Source: Capitulum mitella
Taxonomy: Eukaryota; Arthropoda; Thecostraca; Pollicipedomorpha; Pollicipedidae
NCBI GenBank assembly: GCA_030062745.1
Contig: CP099849.1
Coordinates: 27,200,024 to 27,264,023, forward strand
Reading direction: 5' to 3'
DNA: 64,000 bases
A program made the translations under genes and the position numbers. Below, in pieces: positions 43,863-57,900 of the stretch. The first letter of the stretch is position 1. Each line of letters opens with the position of its first letter. Below the pieces are notes generated by a model. The model did not search any database, was not told where the DNA came from, and worked only from the letters and a program-made list of their open reading frames with translations.

Positions 43863-45912
43863 CTCCAGAAGCTTGCATGCGTCTTCAAAGACAAACAATT
43901 CACAGACTTCTCGACAATGAGATCCTATCAACTGAAACGATCTTGGCTCAACTTCACTTGAAGTCGCGAAGGGCCATGTCTATGGGTAACAAAGACCCCC
44001 ACCGAGATAGCGCGTGCATGAGAGCTCAGTGTAACCCTCAAGCGCCAATTGCATGCTAAATGGATAAGATGCCGGCTTTCCAAAGTTTAGGTGACGACCC
44101 TCCTCATATTCCTAACATCTTGCACCACTCCACGTACACTCGCGCCCAGGGCTACTCCCTAAAGCTTTTTCATTGTCCTCCCGCACGCAAACAACAGGAA
44201 CAGGGAAGACAGCAAACAGTTGCGAGTGTGCGACATTTGCGGTGATGACGACAGGCACCAGTTTAGTGCATACGTGACCAATTGCTGGAAGCCCGATAAT
44301 ATTTAAAGGCATAAAGGGAAAATTACGCAGGAAAAGATTCCGTCAAAGCTGAACAGAATAAAACTACCAGTTTTAGGAAGATATTTTACATTTTTCCTGC
44401 CCATATTTTGATTTTCTCCCGAAAGATTTGTATGACGTCATTTAAACCTTTCGCTATCGGTCACCACCTAGAAGAATAACATGGAATCAGGAAAACAGTA
44501 GCCTTCAGTGGAGTATTTTTGCACAAAGTATTGAAATTTTGTATACCTGAATTTCTTTATATTCATAAAAAAAATTATGTGAAATAGTTTCCTCAAACTG
44601 AATTTTTAATGCTTATATTTATTGTAAGACAGAAGCTTTATTAGGGTCTAAAATACTGTAGTTTTTACCAAACAACTTAAAGCAGCCTTTTGAAAACCAC
44701 CTCTAGGAGTTGCAGCTGCTCTACTCAGCACCACTCAATAGCATAGAGTTTACTGTTAAACTGAACCGCCCATGAAAGCGCCTTGGATCAAAACAATCTG
44801 TCAGGTCGCCCAAACAAGCGTTATCTTATCCAAAACAGCAAACGTTTGCTGAAGGTGTGGTTACATTCGGTTTTAGGCTTATGAGCTGGGTAATCAGGCC
44901 TATTTGGAATCCATCATTCCCGGGCGTCTCAGGAGGCGTTGTCTGACGGACCCAGTGTTTGTCTAACAAAGCCGTGAACTGTGGTGGTGGTAACAGACTC
45001 ATCCTCTCCTGGCAGTCCGTTCAGAGGTTCATCTGAAGAAAAATTATTTTCATTGTCCTTGCTGAAAAATTCGGCTCGTAGCTTCATGTTTGTTCATCCT
45101 TAAATGGTTTTGCAATAATCATCTTTTGTTCTAGCAATGTCAGACATTTATGCACCTTTCATATTTGACCATTTTGTGATGAGTTAACACAGGTAGAAGT
45201 TTAAGGTTGTAACTTTACTAAAGGATGTTATCATGATGAGTTAACACAGGTAGAACTTTAAGGTTGTAACTTCACTAAAGGAACTTATCTCCCCTGTGGC
45301 ACTGTTTTTAAAGAACAGGTCTGGTCCATATAACAGATATTTGTTTTTAAGGAAAAGAGCTGATCAGTCAGCATTCCACCTCATGATTTCTGTTGCTGTG
45401 GCATTTATTCACCCTTAAGCTTGTAATGGTCTGCTTTTACTAAGTTCTTGCATATTTTGTCATAAGATGTATTTGAATGTTTTACTTTGGGCAGATATGC
45501 TTTTACTAAGTTCTTGCACATTTTGTCATAAGTTGTATTTGAATGTGTTACTTTGGGCAGAGGTCTTGTCTTGTGGAAGAATAAAGGTGAGGGAAGATAG
45601 TGGGATATGTAAAGACAACTGTGAAGGAATGTAGCTGGTTATAGAGGTAGAGATATGTGAAGGAGGATAATTGTATATGTATAGGTAAATGTGTAGGAGG
45701 ACAGCCAGGTATTGGAGGATAAATGAGAAGGAAAACAGCTGGACATGAATGGGTAAATGTGGAGGAAAACAGCTGGGTATGAAGGGGTAAATGTGAAGGA
45801 AGGCAGCTGGAGACAGGATGTGAATTCTGAAAGAGTAACCTGGGACAAGAGGCACATGCCCCACTTTGCTTGACTGCTGTTACACCCATCAGGTGGTTGG
45901 TGGACTGGTAGC
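43863..45912. promoter_or_regulatory. Divergent intergenic region between msn and SLC12A9
   Basis: The start codons of msn (-) and SLC12A9 (+) are 2.05 kb apart, head to head, so both 5' UTRs and promoters should lie here unless upstream non-coding exons exist. Two short tandem duplications (45177-45290, 45431-45560) and a purine-rich degenerate series at 45640-45830 are visible. I cannot assign a TATA box or start site. Confidence 0.45.
45163..45560. repeat. Two tandem duplications upstream of SLC12A9
   Basis: A ~60-bp unit (GATGAGTTAACACAGGTAGA...) is present twice at about 45177-45290. A ~66-bp unit (GCTTTTACTAAGTTCTTGCA...) is present twice at about 45431-45560. Both lie in the divergent intergenic region, 350-750 bp before the SLC12A9 start codon. 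Confidence 0.8.
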
Positions 45913-48900
45913 ATGGCCGGGATGACTGGTGCCGGCCCTGACGTGGTCTCGGACAGCGCGCCTTCTGTCAACACCCTGGAGGATGGCGTCAGCTCGCTGG
46001 AGGGTGTCACCTCACTGCCATCAGAGGCCCTGGCTGGTCAGCCACTGCCAGCCAAGTCGGACCATTCACCTCTGCTGGAGGCTGCTACAGGGACTGCCGG
46101 TGGCCGCAAACTGGGCACTGTACTTGGTGTGCTGGTGCCGGTTGTGCTGTCGCAATTTTCCTCACTCCTCTTCCTGCGAGTTGGTGGGTGTCTAGTCAGT
46201 CATTCAGTCAGTCAGTCAGTGAGTCAGTCAGTCAGTGAGTCAGTCAGTCAGCCAGCTAGTCAGCCAGCCATTCAGTCTAGTCTAGTCAGCATCTAGTTCA
46301 GTTGGGTCTTGAATGTCACAGGACCATCATACCTTGGGATCCTTAAGCCCCATATTAGTACTTATCAAATCAAGGCATAAATGCCTCATGTTCATGATAC
46401 CACAAAAGGCAAGATTTTTGTTTATGCCTGGGACTTTGTGCTACACCTCTGATATGCAAGTGTCTCTGCCAACGTAGCTGGTTCTGCCGACATCGACAGG
46501 GTACATTGTGGGCCAGATGGGCCTGGTGCTGGCCATCCTACAGCTGGTGCTGGCCTATGCCATCCTGCTGGTGACCATCCTGTCTCTGTGCGCGCTCTGC
46601 ACCAACGGCGCCATCTCCGGCGGCGGCTCGTACTGTATCCTTTGAAGTGCGGCTCCGGCTTGCTGGGCAGTGTTGTACGTTGGCCGACCGCCGGGCTGGC
46701 GTATACAGACCGGGGACCAGTGCCAGTGGCGGGTTCAACTAAACACAAGCTAACTGGCGTCGTTCAGTATGGACTCATGACGGGCCGATGGCGGGGAACC
46801 ATTGGACCATTGGTGGTCGCCTGCCCAGTGATGGCTGAGAACTGACTGGGGCTTGGCCGATAATGGTGTGAAGGCTGGCAGCCACAGACTGGCAGGAGGG
46901 ACATGACGAGAGGCCAGTACGAACTGAAGGCCCGAGACTGATAACAGTAAATGGAGCTTAGTAATACGTTTGCAAAGTTGTACAGGCTCCTCTCGTGTCT
47001 CATTTCGTTTTGTGTGTAGCATCATGCTCATATGAGGGTACAATACTGTTAGCATTAGATGGATAGACTTACCCCTAAAAGAAACGCGTTTGGCCGTATT
47101 TACGGAGTGCAGTGAAGTGCCGAGCTCGGGCATAACACACTGGGCGGGCAGCGATTGGTCTCGACTGTGACGGCCACGACTGGCGACAGTTCGGCCGGCC
47201 GACTGTAACTGACCGGACTAACGGTAGTGCGGCCGGCCGACTGTGACTGACCGGACTAACGGCAGTTCGGCCGGCCGACTGTAACTGACCGGACTAACGG
47301 CAGTTCGGCCGGCCGACTGTGACTGACCGGACTAACGACAGTTCGGCCGGCCGACTGTAACTGACCGGACTAACGACAGTTCGGCCGGCCGACTGTAACT
47401 GACCGGACTAACGGTAGTGCGGCCGGCCGACTGTGACTGACCGGACTAACGGCAGTTCGGCCGGCCGACTGTGACTGACGGGACTGACGGCAGTGCGGCC
47501 GGCTGACGGTGACTGACCGGACTGGCGGCATTTCGGCTGGCTGAGATGACTGACCGGACTGAGGGCAGTTCGGCCCGCTGACTGTGGCTGACCGACTGAC
47601 GACCGCCGGCCAGTGACGGGGAGCCGGTGATGGGCGGAAGACGGCAAGGTGGTCAGGCTCGGACCGCTGCCTTTGGTCGCCGGTTGGATCCCGGCAACTC
47701 CCCCTCACCAAAGAAAAAAACGGCGTCTGGGTGCCGCTGCGCCCTTCTTGGTTAGATCGTAATATCAGTTTGTATACTGTGGACCAGAGACCTCACAACG
47801 CTAATCATAAGATCGGCTAGTTCTGGCGCAGGGAGCAGTCGGGCATTATATTGCACTCACGTTTGCATATCTGAGCACCTGTGAGCCGTCTTGAGCTATG
47901 ACAGCTGACACCTGCAGGGCACAGGTGACGTCATATACCTGCCGGGCTCTCCGGATTTCGCCGCGCCGCCCCGCTCCCGTTTGCCGTGTGTTTGTCAGAT
48001 CTTGTGTGCCGAGGACTTCCGAGACCTGATGGCCCTTGATTCCCCGCGTCCTGCGGTGTGCCTGACCGGCGCCAGTCAGCGCTCCTTGACCCAGCGCGCG
48101 TTCAGCATGATCAGCCGGATGCTGGGAGTAGAGTTTGTCGAGGGTTTCTGAGGTCTGATGGCTCTGTGACCGCACGCTCCGCAACTCCCTGACCCGCACC
48201 AGTGGACGCTCCTTGACCCGGCCCGCGTTCAGACATGATCAGCCGGACGCTGGGACCAGAGTTCGGCGGCAGCGTCGGCGTTCTGTTCCTCTTCGCCAAC
48301 ATCTTCTCCAGCGCACTCTACATATCGGGCTGCGTCGAGGGACTGGTCAACAATCTTGGCATCGGAGGTAGGTCATGGCCGTCTCAGGCGTAGCCCATAA
48401 TCGTTTCCCAGCGCTTGTTTGCCGCCTTGCGTCTCCTTACGAAGTTCCTGCTTTCTCGCCTTTCCGTCCCTTTATTCGCATCTGCAAACGATTTGCCTTC
48501 CTTTGTCCTGTCTCGTTTTTTGCTGCGGTTTGTGTTTATTTTTCACTTGTTTGCTGGAGCTACTGTGTTCAGACCGCTGTTTTTTTCTGGTCCGTTGTGT
48601 AACATGTTTTCCGGCTGCGCCGCCGTTTCGTCGATCGGGTTCGACCGCTCGGTTTGTGTGTCGGTCTGTGGGGCCGGACGGACGCGCCTCTGACGCCCGT
48701 GTTGCCACGTATCTGATACGGTCGGCGGCCTGACGTCACTGCGGCTGGTTTATGGCACTGGATGCGGCCGTACTGTGGCACGGCCCAGTACCGCCCGGAG
48801 CGGCCGGCGGCTGTCTCGAGTTCACTCGAATCGTCGACCATCTCGTCACGTCGTGACGGCTTTTGGCGTGATAACACGAACATTCACCAGAAGTTTCCCA

Positions 48901-51900
48901 CTGACATATCTTTCCTTTAAGTTCATTGTTTATTTGCTACATCAACATGTAGTGTACGCACATGCCTGCTTCATGTAGTTTATAGCATTCATTGTGTTCC
49001 TGTTAGTGGTCAGATGTCTGGTGTCGGGTGGCTGCACAAATCCGCTGTTATTGGGCGTTTCGGAAATCATGTACATCACGATGTATCGTTGACGATCAGC
49101 GCGTGCGTGAGCCGACCATCGAATGAATTCATTCCGTCGTACAAAAATCGGCGGCTTAGAGTGCGTCATTCCCACTTAAACTGAATTCCTTTGATCGTGA
49201 ATGTGGGCGCGCTGCGTCGTACGCGGCCCTTGTCGGTACGCGCCCGCGGGGCGACGCGGCGTGCGATTCCCTCCGAACGGCGTGGTACGGCACGGCCCCA
49301 TTCGCACACACGATCTGACCGGGAGACGGCTACCGGTTACACTGATGGTCGGCCGCGCTTCAAGGCCGGAGGCTTGCACGTCAGCGGGGCGGGTGAATAG
49401 GCCGCCGAATCACGACGCTCCATTTACGGCACGCAGCGCTGTGTGCACCGCTAAAAACGCGGTGTGCACTGCTTCCGTGGTATTTCATCACTTCCGCCTT
49501 CAGGGCTGTGCCAGGGCGGTCGTTTTTCCGTCGAGAGTCCCGCTCTTTGTCTCTCCGAAATCGAAAAGTCAAAGTCGAGAATCCTCCCGGACGTGCTCGT
49601 TGTGTTGTCAAACGGTGTATTGTATTGTAAAACTTTGTGGTGTTGTAAAAATATTGCGATGTAAAACGCCAGGCGATTTAAACTAGAGGTACTTCGCACG
49701 GAGTCCCCGTCTTAAGCCCCATTCGCTGCGAAGCCGATCTGTCCTTTGTTGTCGTTTGCTCCTTGCCCGCTGGTTTTGTTCACCTGTCAGTCATTACTTG
49801 TCAAATTTTCATGAATTTTGGCATTGTCTGAATGAATGGCTTTTGACATTCATCAAAAAGAGCATGTCCTGGCTCGTAGGGTAAAATGACTAGGAAGGAA
49901 AAATATTTCAGTTCTCGTTGAAATATAGCACAACAACCTAAGAGGGCATTTTATTTCTGGACAGACAACTGGAAGCAAACAAAGCAAGCTAAAAGAACGT
50001 GCGTCACAAACCGTACGATTTTAGGGAGTCACGCTTTCGCTCCACATTTCCAGCAAAGAGGCGTATTAGCGCCTGACGTTTTGAAATGGCTTGACAGTTG
50101 TTACTGCGTGCTGCACTTACTTTTTTGTCCAGCGTGAATCACTGGATGCTGATCATGTTTGCAAAAGTGTTTTTAAAACTGACAGAGCCAGGGCGGTCTG
50201 GATCCGTTTCTTCCTATGTAACGCCATTGAGCGTGTGTTACAATTTTCCAAAGTTGTTAAGACCGCTGTCCTGCCAGCCGTATGGGCATCCAAACCCCTG
50301 CTGCGGATGACTCGACGTAAGGCCGTTGTCCAGCGATTAGCGGGGAAGTATGCCGTTGGCCATGTTTGGTGTTTTTCGGTTGGGTTTTGCCTCTGTTTAG
50401 TGGCAGTCGCTGGGTGGACGCCTCGGTCCTGTGTTAGACGTCGTATGGCGTGGGACTCGCAGGCCGTCGTCTCGTGCTGTGGCGCCTCAGTGTGCGGACT
50501 ACGACGCGGCTCAGTCTCCGGCCGGCGCGCGTCCGGGCGCCGACTGTGACGCAACATTACGGCCGGCAGCGGGGCGGTCTGACGCCGGCGGCCGCCGTCG
50601 TCCCGGGCGTCGCCTGTGACGCAGTATAGCGGCCCGGTCTCGTTGTTCGCGTGCCAGCGGGCGGCTGACTGTGTGGACCGTCGGCCGCCCGGCCCGGCTC
50701 CGCTCCGCTGCGGCGGGTTACTGAATACGGCCGGCCGGACTGACTCACCAGGGACACGCGGCCGGCCGGCCCCAGCCGTCACTGGGGCGGGGCTACTGCG
50801 CACGGCCGACCCCAGCCTTCACTTGGGCGGGGTTACTGAGTACGCCCGGCCTCAGCCGTCACTGGGGCGGGACTGCTGAGCACGGCCGGTCCCAGCCTTC
50901 ACTGGGGCGGGACTGCTGAGCACGGCCTGCCCCAGCCGTCACGGGGGCGGGGTTACTACTGAGTACGGCCGGTGGGCGCGGCGGGGTCGTGCCGCGGGGT
51001 CCGGCTGGCTGCGGCTGGCAGCGGCTGGCCTGACAGCAGGAGCTCGGCCTCGGCCCAGTAGGCGTCGGCCGACGGCGTGAAGGGAACATACTTGGGCTGG
51101 CTGGTGTGGTCTGGGTGGACTGTGGCGAGAGCGCTAATGCTACAGCATCGGTTTTCCTGAGAACTGATTGTCAGTTCCGGCAGCAGCGACGTATTGACCC
51201 AGCTCGCAAGCATTTGGGCGTGGATCAGATTGGCAATATGATGCACTGGACACTTACGAACAGTGCAGTGTAACACCTAAATATGTACACATGCACATAC
51301 TTGATGTACATGTACATACACGACATGTATGTACATGTCGCCAACGAATGTGCGTGAAATGAATCAACCAACTGCTTGATAAGCTAAGCAATGAACCACA
51401 TATGCAGTGCTCATGGGCACTATGGTACCCTGACGGCATGCCACCATTTCTGCTTTTGTTTAGGCTTTTGCCTTCTTTGTTCCATTTTCCTTTTTTTAAG
51501 CCAGGACACATTTATCATCTTTTTAACTACGTGCTTTTAAAATACATCACAACATAGTACAACACGATGGCACACAGCGTGTCTGAAACCGGCTAGAACT
51601 GATTGGCGTGAGCTTCCAAGGAAAGCAACCTTACCGTGCTGTTCATGTCGGTTGATGATATACGGCTGGCCGGTTTGTGCTTTTTTCTCGATGTAGAAAC
51701 AAACTGTTCCGTAGGGTGGTCCCCATTGCTATGGACGAATTACGATGAAGACTTCCGGGGTGCTTTCTCATTAATTGATGCTGGTTTGGTGGGAGGAAAT
51801 CATGCGTGCAAAATATGGTCTTGATCCAACGCTTTTAACCTTTGTTATCCCGCCCCCGACTGGGGGGCGGTTGACCGCCCCCCCAGGTTTTTCTGGGATT

Positions 51901-54900
51901 GCGAGAGAACGAACAAACAAAGCGCCACGAAACTTCATGTACCTTTTGCTTGATCATTTTTACACCTTGTGTCAAAGATTTGACCCCAGATCAAGTGAGG
52001 TGTCTGACCTAGGTCAGGTCAGACGGACCTCTGTCCAAAAAAGCGTAGCGCCCTGTAACTTTTTCGGAAAACAAGATATCACAATAATACTTTCAGGGAT
52101 AAGAGATCTTGACAGATGCAACAAATCTGCTGTCTCAGATGTTTCGGAATTTTCTGGGTCATTGACGTAAGGTCAAGCCCATTTTTAAGACACGTCGTTT
52201 TTTTCGGAAATTGGCGGAATTTTTCAAAACATTTTTAGTGTGGAGTGAAGCAGACATCTAGTTACCGTCAATGGGCAAAGTATCAATGACGTCCAGCCAC
52301 TGGCCTGAGGTCAGGTCGCGAATAACTGTTGTAAGCCAAAATGTACAACCGTCAAAATCAGCGATGAATTTCTTAGAATGGATAGGAAATGGCAGAACTG
52401 GCTTGCACGGACGTAAGTAATACCAAGAACTCCAAAAAGTTTTAAAAAGTTGCATATTTTGGAAGTAAACAGGCTCACGCGAATAAAGCTCCGCCAGTTG
52501 TGTAGATTGGTAAGTAATGAATTTTTCCAGGATTTAAGCACCTGAAATCATCACAAGAACCACTGAGATCAATAAAATTTGCATGGGTACACTTATGTCG
52601 CAGAAATAAAGGAACGCTAAAATTAGTCCCCGTTAATTTCTTACTGCGTACGGCTGCGGCGCCCGCCGACAACCGGCGTGAAAATTGCCGTGTCTTTAAC
52701 TCAGCGTTTCGGCGTATATATTGAACAGGTCTCAGAAATTAGGCGTGTATTGGCATCTGCGGACCTTTACTTGTGCGTTGCCTATGCGTTGTCTGTGCGT
52801 TTATTTGTGCTTTTACCAACGCGTTATTAGTCACAGCCCTTGAGATTCAGGCTGTCTCTCGGTCTCATGCTGTGGGCTGTGAGAAAACATATATAGGACG
52901 TAAATTGCGTACATATTATCAAAAACTAAAAATGAGACCAGTTTCGAGCTCTGCTCGACACAAGCTTTCCAACGGTGTGCTTATTTTTGTCGTGCGACCA
53001 ACCGTTCGTGAATTAGAGGGGGAGCGGTCAACCGCCCCCCCCCCCAGTCTGGCGTGATCGCCGTCGACCCACGGTCGTGCGCGGGTTATACGAGGTGGAA
53101 ATGTTACTGGCTCATACACAGTGGGACATGGAATTATTTGCTGGATTTTATTTTGATCGTGATCAGATTTTTACTGGATTTTCTGCTTTCCGAACCCATT
53201 AAAGTTAAAGAAAACTATTTATCCTCAGCAAGAACTCCATTCTCCATGGACTTGTGATCCCGGGAAGATTGGGTCATGATGGGATCAAAGTCTAAAATAA
53301 TTCCAGACATGTGTTTTGTGATCTAGTTTTTCAAACCGTGACCACGATGTGCATAAAATGCACATTATTGTACTCCTATCGACGCACTGGATCGAAAGAC
53401 ACCTCACGTATCTCGTCTCAGGTCATAGGTCATTGACCTTGTTGAAAGCAGTATGGCATAGGTAGGAATGGCACTGCAACCCTCTCCTTTGTTGCTTCGG
53501 GGTACTGGCGACGATGCCATTCAGCGGCTTGCAGCAAGTACTGTTTTTTTTCCTTTCTTGCTTCGTTAGTAACTCGCTGTACGTTTGGATAAGAGCCACA
53601 TCTCGCTCGGCGAAGTCGTCCACCGTGATCCCACGTAGGACACCCTTGGCTTCATTGAAGCCAGATGCTGTCTCGCAATCAGCAGGATCGGCGGCCAAGA
53701 AGTCCACGTTGATTCCGAAGGCCTTCAGGATTCCCACCGACTTGACCATGTTGAAGTCCGCGATGGGCTTCCTGGCGGGAACCTCCTTTGCCGTGAGATC
53801 CACCTGCGCTCGCTGGGACGGACTCTCAGATCCCTGTTCCTGGAGTGCCGGCACCATCCTCGTCGTCATCTCACGCGGCACGTCCTCGTCGAAGAACGGC
53901 AGACCAGCCAGTTCTTCGTTCAGGTACCATAAGTGATAAGTGAACTTCTTGGAAGTCGCCTTTAAGATTTCAGCATCATAGTACCTGATCAAGCGGTACA
54001 CGAAGGCTAGGTCGTGCACGGGAGCTTTGACCGCTGATGGAACACAGAACCTGACGTACAAAACAATGATTAAGGAGACTAATTGCTTCATTGCTCCCAA
54101 TGCACCAACGGTGAGGGAGAACTGATCACGAAATGAGGTCTTGACCCCGTAGATCCGGCGTCCCATCTATCTGGCACAACGGAGAGCAGGGCTCTCGGCC
54201 AAAGAGGATGATCGTGAGATGCAAGAATTCCATCTAGCGTGGCTGGATTTCGGCGAGCTTCTCACTGCAGAAGACGATGACACGATCCTTGGAGGAGAGA
54301 AACGTCTCGGCCACTGGCGGCCCCAGATCTTCGCGCATCATGGGTTTAAATTTGTTCTGATCATTGTGCCTCCTGCCTTCTTCTCTTCCTGCTTCCATCT
54401 CTTCTTGAAGAGCTTGAACAAGGAGATCTGCGCTCTCGAAGACGGACCGAAACATCTGGAGAAAGCCGTCTCTGCCACCAGCTCGAAGACATAATGCGAG
54501 TGAAGTGAAGGAGCTGTCGCCCAAGCTTCTGCTGATGAGACGTGCATTCTCCCAGAACTTGTGCGGTGTTGCTGGAGTAAGTGTCGAAGTTGACTCCTAC
54601 GACCGTATCCGAGACTTCCCAGTCTCCCAGATATGCGTGCGAGTTTTGGAACACCCAAGAGCTTGGCGACGTTTCCTGGGTCGGTTACAATGACAGGGAG
54701 TTAATCGACCTTCTTTCTGTCGTCGGGCGGCGGTTTGTCGGGACCAGGTTGGGTGGCGCGGAGAAAGAGTGCCGAATTTCCTCCACGATTGTTCTCTGCG
54801 AGCTGCGCAACCGCCTGATCGAGCTTTTGTTGGTCGTCGGTTGAGAGGAGCCGTGGCCGAGGGCCAACCAAGGCCGTCGCCGATTGGCGGTGGACCGCAG

Positions 54901-57900
54901 AGCATGACTGGGCTTGGTCCGATTGAGGGCTTCTGCGGGGACGTGAGTGGCGATGTTCTTGGCTCTCCTGCAGGGCTGCCTCGAAGGAGGAGGCATGTCG
55001 AAGGGCTGCGGGCCATCCTCTTTGTCATCTGTGTGCTGTCGGTGGACGAGGATTCCGGTTGGGCAATTGCCTCCTCCTCGGCTTGCTCTTCAGTCTGACG
55101 GCAGATCCTTCTGCGGCATGCTGTTGTCGTTGAAGAGCTCGCTCCTCTTTCCCAGAAAGAAGCTTATCGACTGCGACCAAGGAGCTTTGGCGGCCTGGCT
55201 CCCGTTGGACCTGAAGGAAGTCTTTGTCCTGTCGGATTTTGATGCTCTTCATGGCGCCGATACGGGCAGTGTCAAAGAGGTCTTTGAGGCTGCTCCTGAA
55301 TTCTTTCTCCTGCCTTTGCGGGTGGTCCTCTCGAATTTGCCTTTGAGGACAGTCCGATATTGGCCAGGGATCCTGTCGGGCTTCGTTATCACGTTCCGCT
55401 CCGTTGCAGTGCGAATGCGGCTTTGTTCCACATCCTCATCACTTCGCGGACGGTCTGTGTTTCGGCTTCCTCTGGGTCAGCTTATCCTCACCTTGAAGCT
55501 GAAAAATATACCTGCAGCACTTCTCCCTACGTAGGCAGGTTGTCCTGGCATTGATTCGACCGGAGTTCCGACCAATCAAATCTTTTTTTCTCGTGGTGCA
55601 CGCCATAGTGCCACAGGCTTCCCCTATAAAAGGAGCTTTCTGCATTGACGCAAGTCACTGCGGAGGTCCATAAATACACTGTCGTTTAAGGATTCCCGGA
55701 AAATTGCCAGACCGGCACGTAGAGCGAGCGCGCAGCACACGCAGCAGCCAGTCAATAAGCGCATACCGGCAACGCTGTCACCCCCCCCCCCCCTTCCCCG
55801 ACACCGTTGTGTGCCTTCTGGAAAGTCTCACGGGAGTCGACCGTTCTCACGAGCTGCCAGCGGCGGCGGCTGACGCGACGCATTTAGAACTCGCCCGGGA
55901 CGGATGGGGATGGAGAGGGGAATGAGTCTTGAGGCCGAGTGCTGTTCGTAACAGTGCTGACGGTCTCAACAACATCTATAACAACATCGGTGCGGTGAAA
56001 AGAGAGGCCTAATTTCGCGTAATATTCCTTCTCCAAACAAGCGGGACACCTGTGCGCTACACATGCGAGCACACATGTCGGTCAGCTCACTCACGGGTCA
56101 TGTGACAGTGGTAAACATTAATCATAGTCAGTGAAATTTTGCACGGATACGTTTTTTCAGTGCGCCTTACATAAATATACAAAAATACTTTTGAAAAAAA
56201 ATCACAAAAAACATTTCAGGACCACCCTGCTGTTCAGGCTATTATTGTTAGTACTGTGATCTGCCTTTGCTTGTCATGTGTGCTTTCAGTTGGACCAGTT
56301 CGACTGTGGTGCGATGATGGATAGTGCGTGGCCGAGTCTCGTGACCCCTGCCCTGCTCTCCCGTCCTCCCCTCCTCACGTCAGGGACTCCCACCGCGGCC
56401 TGTCGGCAGGGCGGCGATGGATCGTGCGCGGCCGACTGACTGCTCTGACCCCGGGCCTCCCCTCCCGCCGACAGGCACGGCGGCTCGACCACAGGCGGTG
56501 TTGGATCGTGCGCGGTGTACTTCCCTGACCCCCCGCTCTCGCCTCCTCCGACAGGTACGTGGAACGCCGGCATGCCCGATGGCGGCTGGTGGCGCTTCCT
56601 GTACGGCTTCTGCATCAACCTGTTGAACTTCCTGGTGTGCGTGGTGGGTCCGGGCATGTACACGCGCGCCGTGCTCGTCATCATTCTGATGGTGCTCGTC
56701 TGCCTGGGCTCCGTCGTCATCAGCTTCGGCAGAGGTGCCATGGAGGTAGGTGGGGTCTTCCCTGCTGAGGGTGTCGCGGATATCGGGCCCCGCGACGGAC
56801 AAAATCCACCAGCGTCATGCTACTTTTGTCCTTGTTTTTCCTTTTTTGCGAGGATACTGTAGTGACAAAAAACAGCGGTTGTAAATCGCGCAAAACCGAT
56901 CCGACTTTTAAAACCAAAATATATTTCAGTGGACAGCATATTTCAGTACATCGGCCAATGAACTATTGGGCGCTGAGTGTGGGCGGTGATTGTTTTTGAA
57001 TGTGTGTGCTCAGTAGAGGCCGGCCAGGGAAGAGCGGCGCCACTCCGGCGCTGCCCGCTGACTGAGCGACGCCGCTGCCCACCTGCGGCAGGTGATGCTG
57101 CCCGAAGCCAACTCCCTGGTCCAAAACTCCACCTTCCGCGTCAACGCCACCTTCACGGGCTTCAACACCAGCACGCTGGATGCAAATCTGTGGCCGTCCT
57201 ACGAGGCCGACTACACGGACAGTCAGCACGCGGTGCCCAACTTCTTCACCGTGTTCGCCGTCCTCTTCTCCGGCGTGACCGGCATCATGGCTGGCGCCAA
57301 CATGTCAGGTCAGTGGGACATCACGGCGGTGCCAAATGTCGGGTCAGGTCAGGTCAGGTCAATGGGGAGATCATGGCCTGCGGTGGCCCCATGTCGGGTC
57401 AGGCGCGCCGCCGGTGCCAACTTGTCGGATCAGTCATGCTGCTGGCACCGACGTGTCTGGTCAGTGGGCAGGGCTGACTGCCGGCGTCCGGTCGGTGCTC
57501 GGCTGATGCCACGCCGTTATTTGCGAGTGCTGGGGAACAGGAAGGCGTGGCGGTATCAGTGTGGGATGTGGTGCCGCTGGTATTGTAAATAGCATAGGTG
57601 GGCACTGGTCCGTTACTCCGTTACTCCGTTACTAACAAAGTTACTTTTTTGAGTAACGGAGTAACGGACCCGTTACTTTTATTTTGCTGTAACGGACTGA
57701 GTAACGGAAGTTACTTTTGTGGTCCGTTACTCCGTTACTTTTTGGTCCGTTACTCCGTTACTCCGTTACTCCGTTACTTTTTAAACTCCTTACAGACACC
57801 GCCCGGCTTTATTTGCATCGGCACACGCCATTGGCTGCTTGAATAGCCAACACCCAATAGCGTGCGGCGATACAAGAGCGGCTAGGCGCGCACTCAGCTG

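Larger units (their letters stand above)
48368..56554. other. SLC12A9 intron 3, 8.2 kb
   Basis: It holds the 40-bp minisatellite, the piggyBac-like copy B and the frameshifted ORF region (53.4-55.6 kb). The 48.4-50.7 kb and 55.7-56.3 kb parts show no supported feature. Confidence 0.7.
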
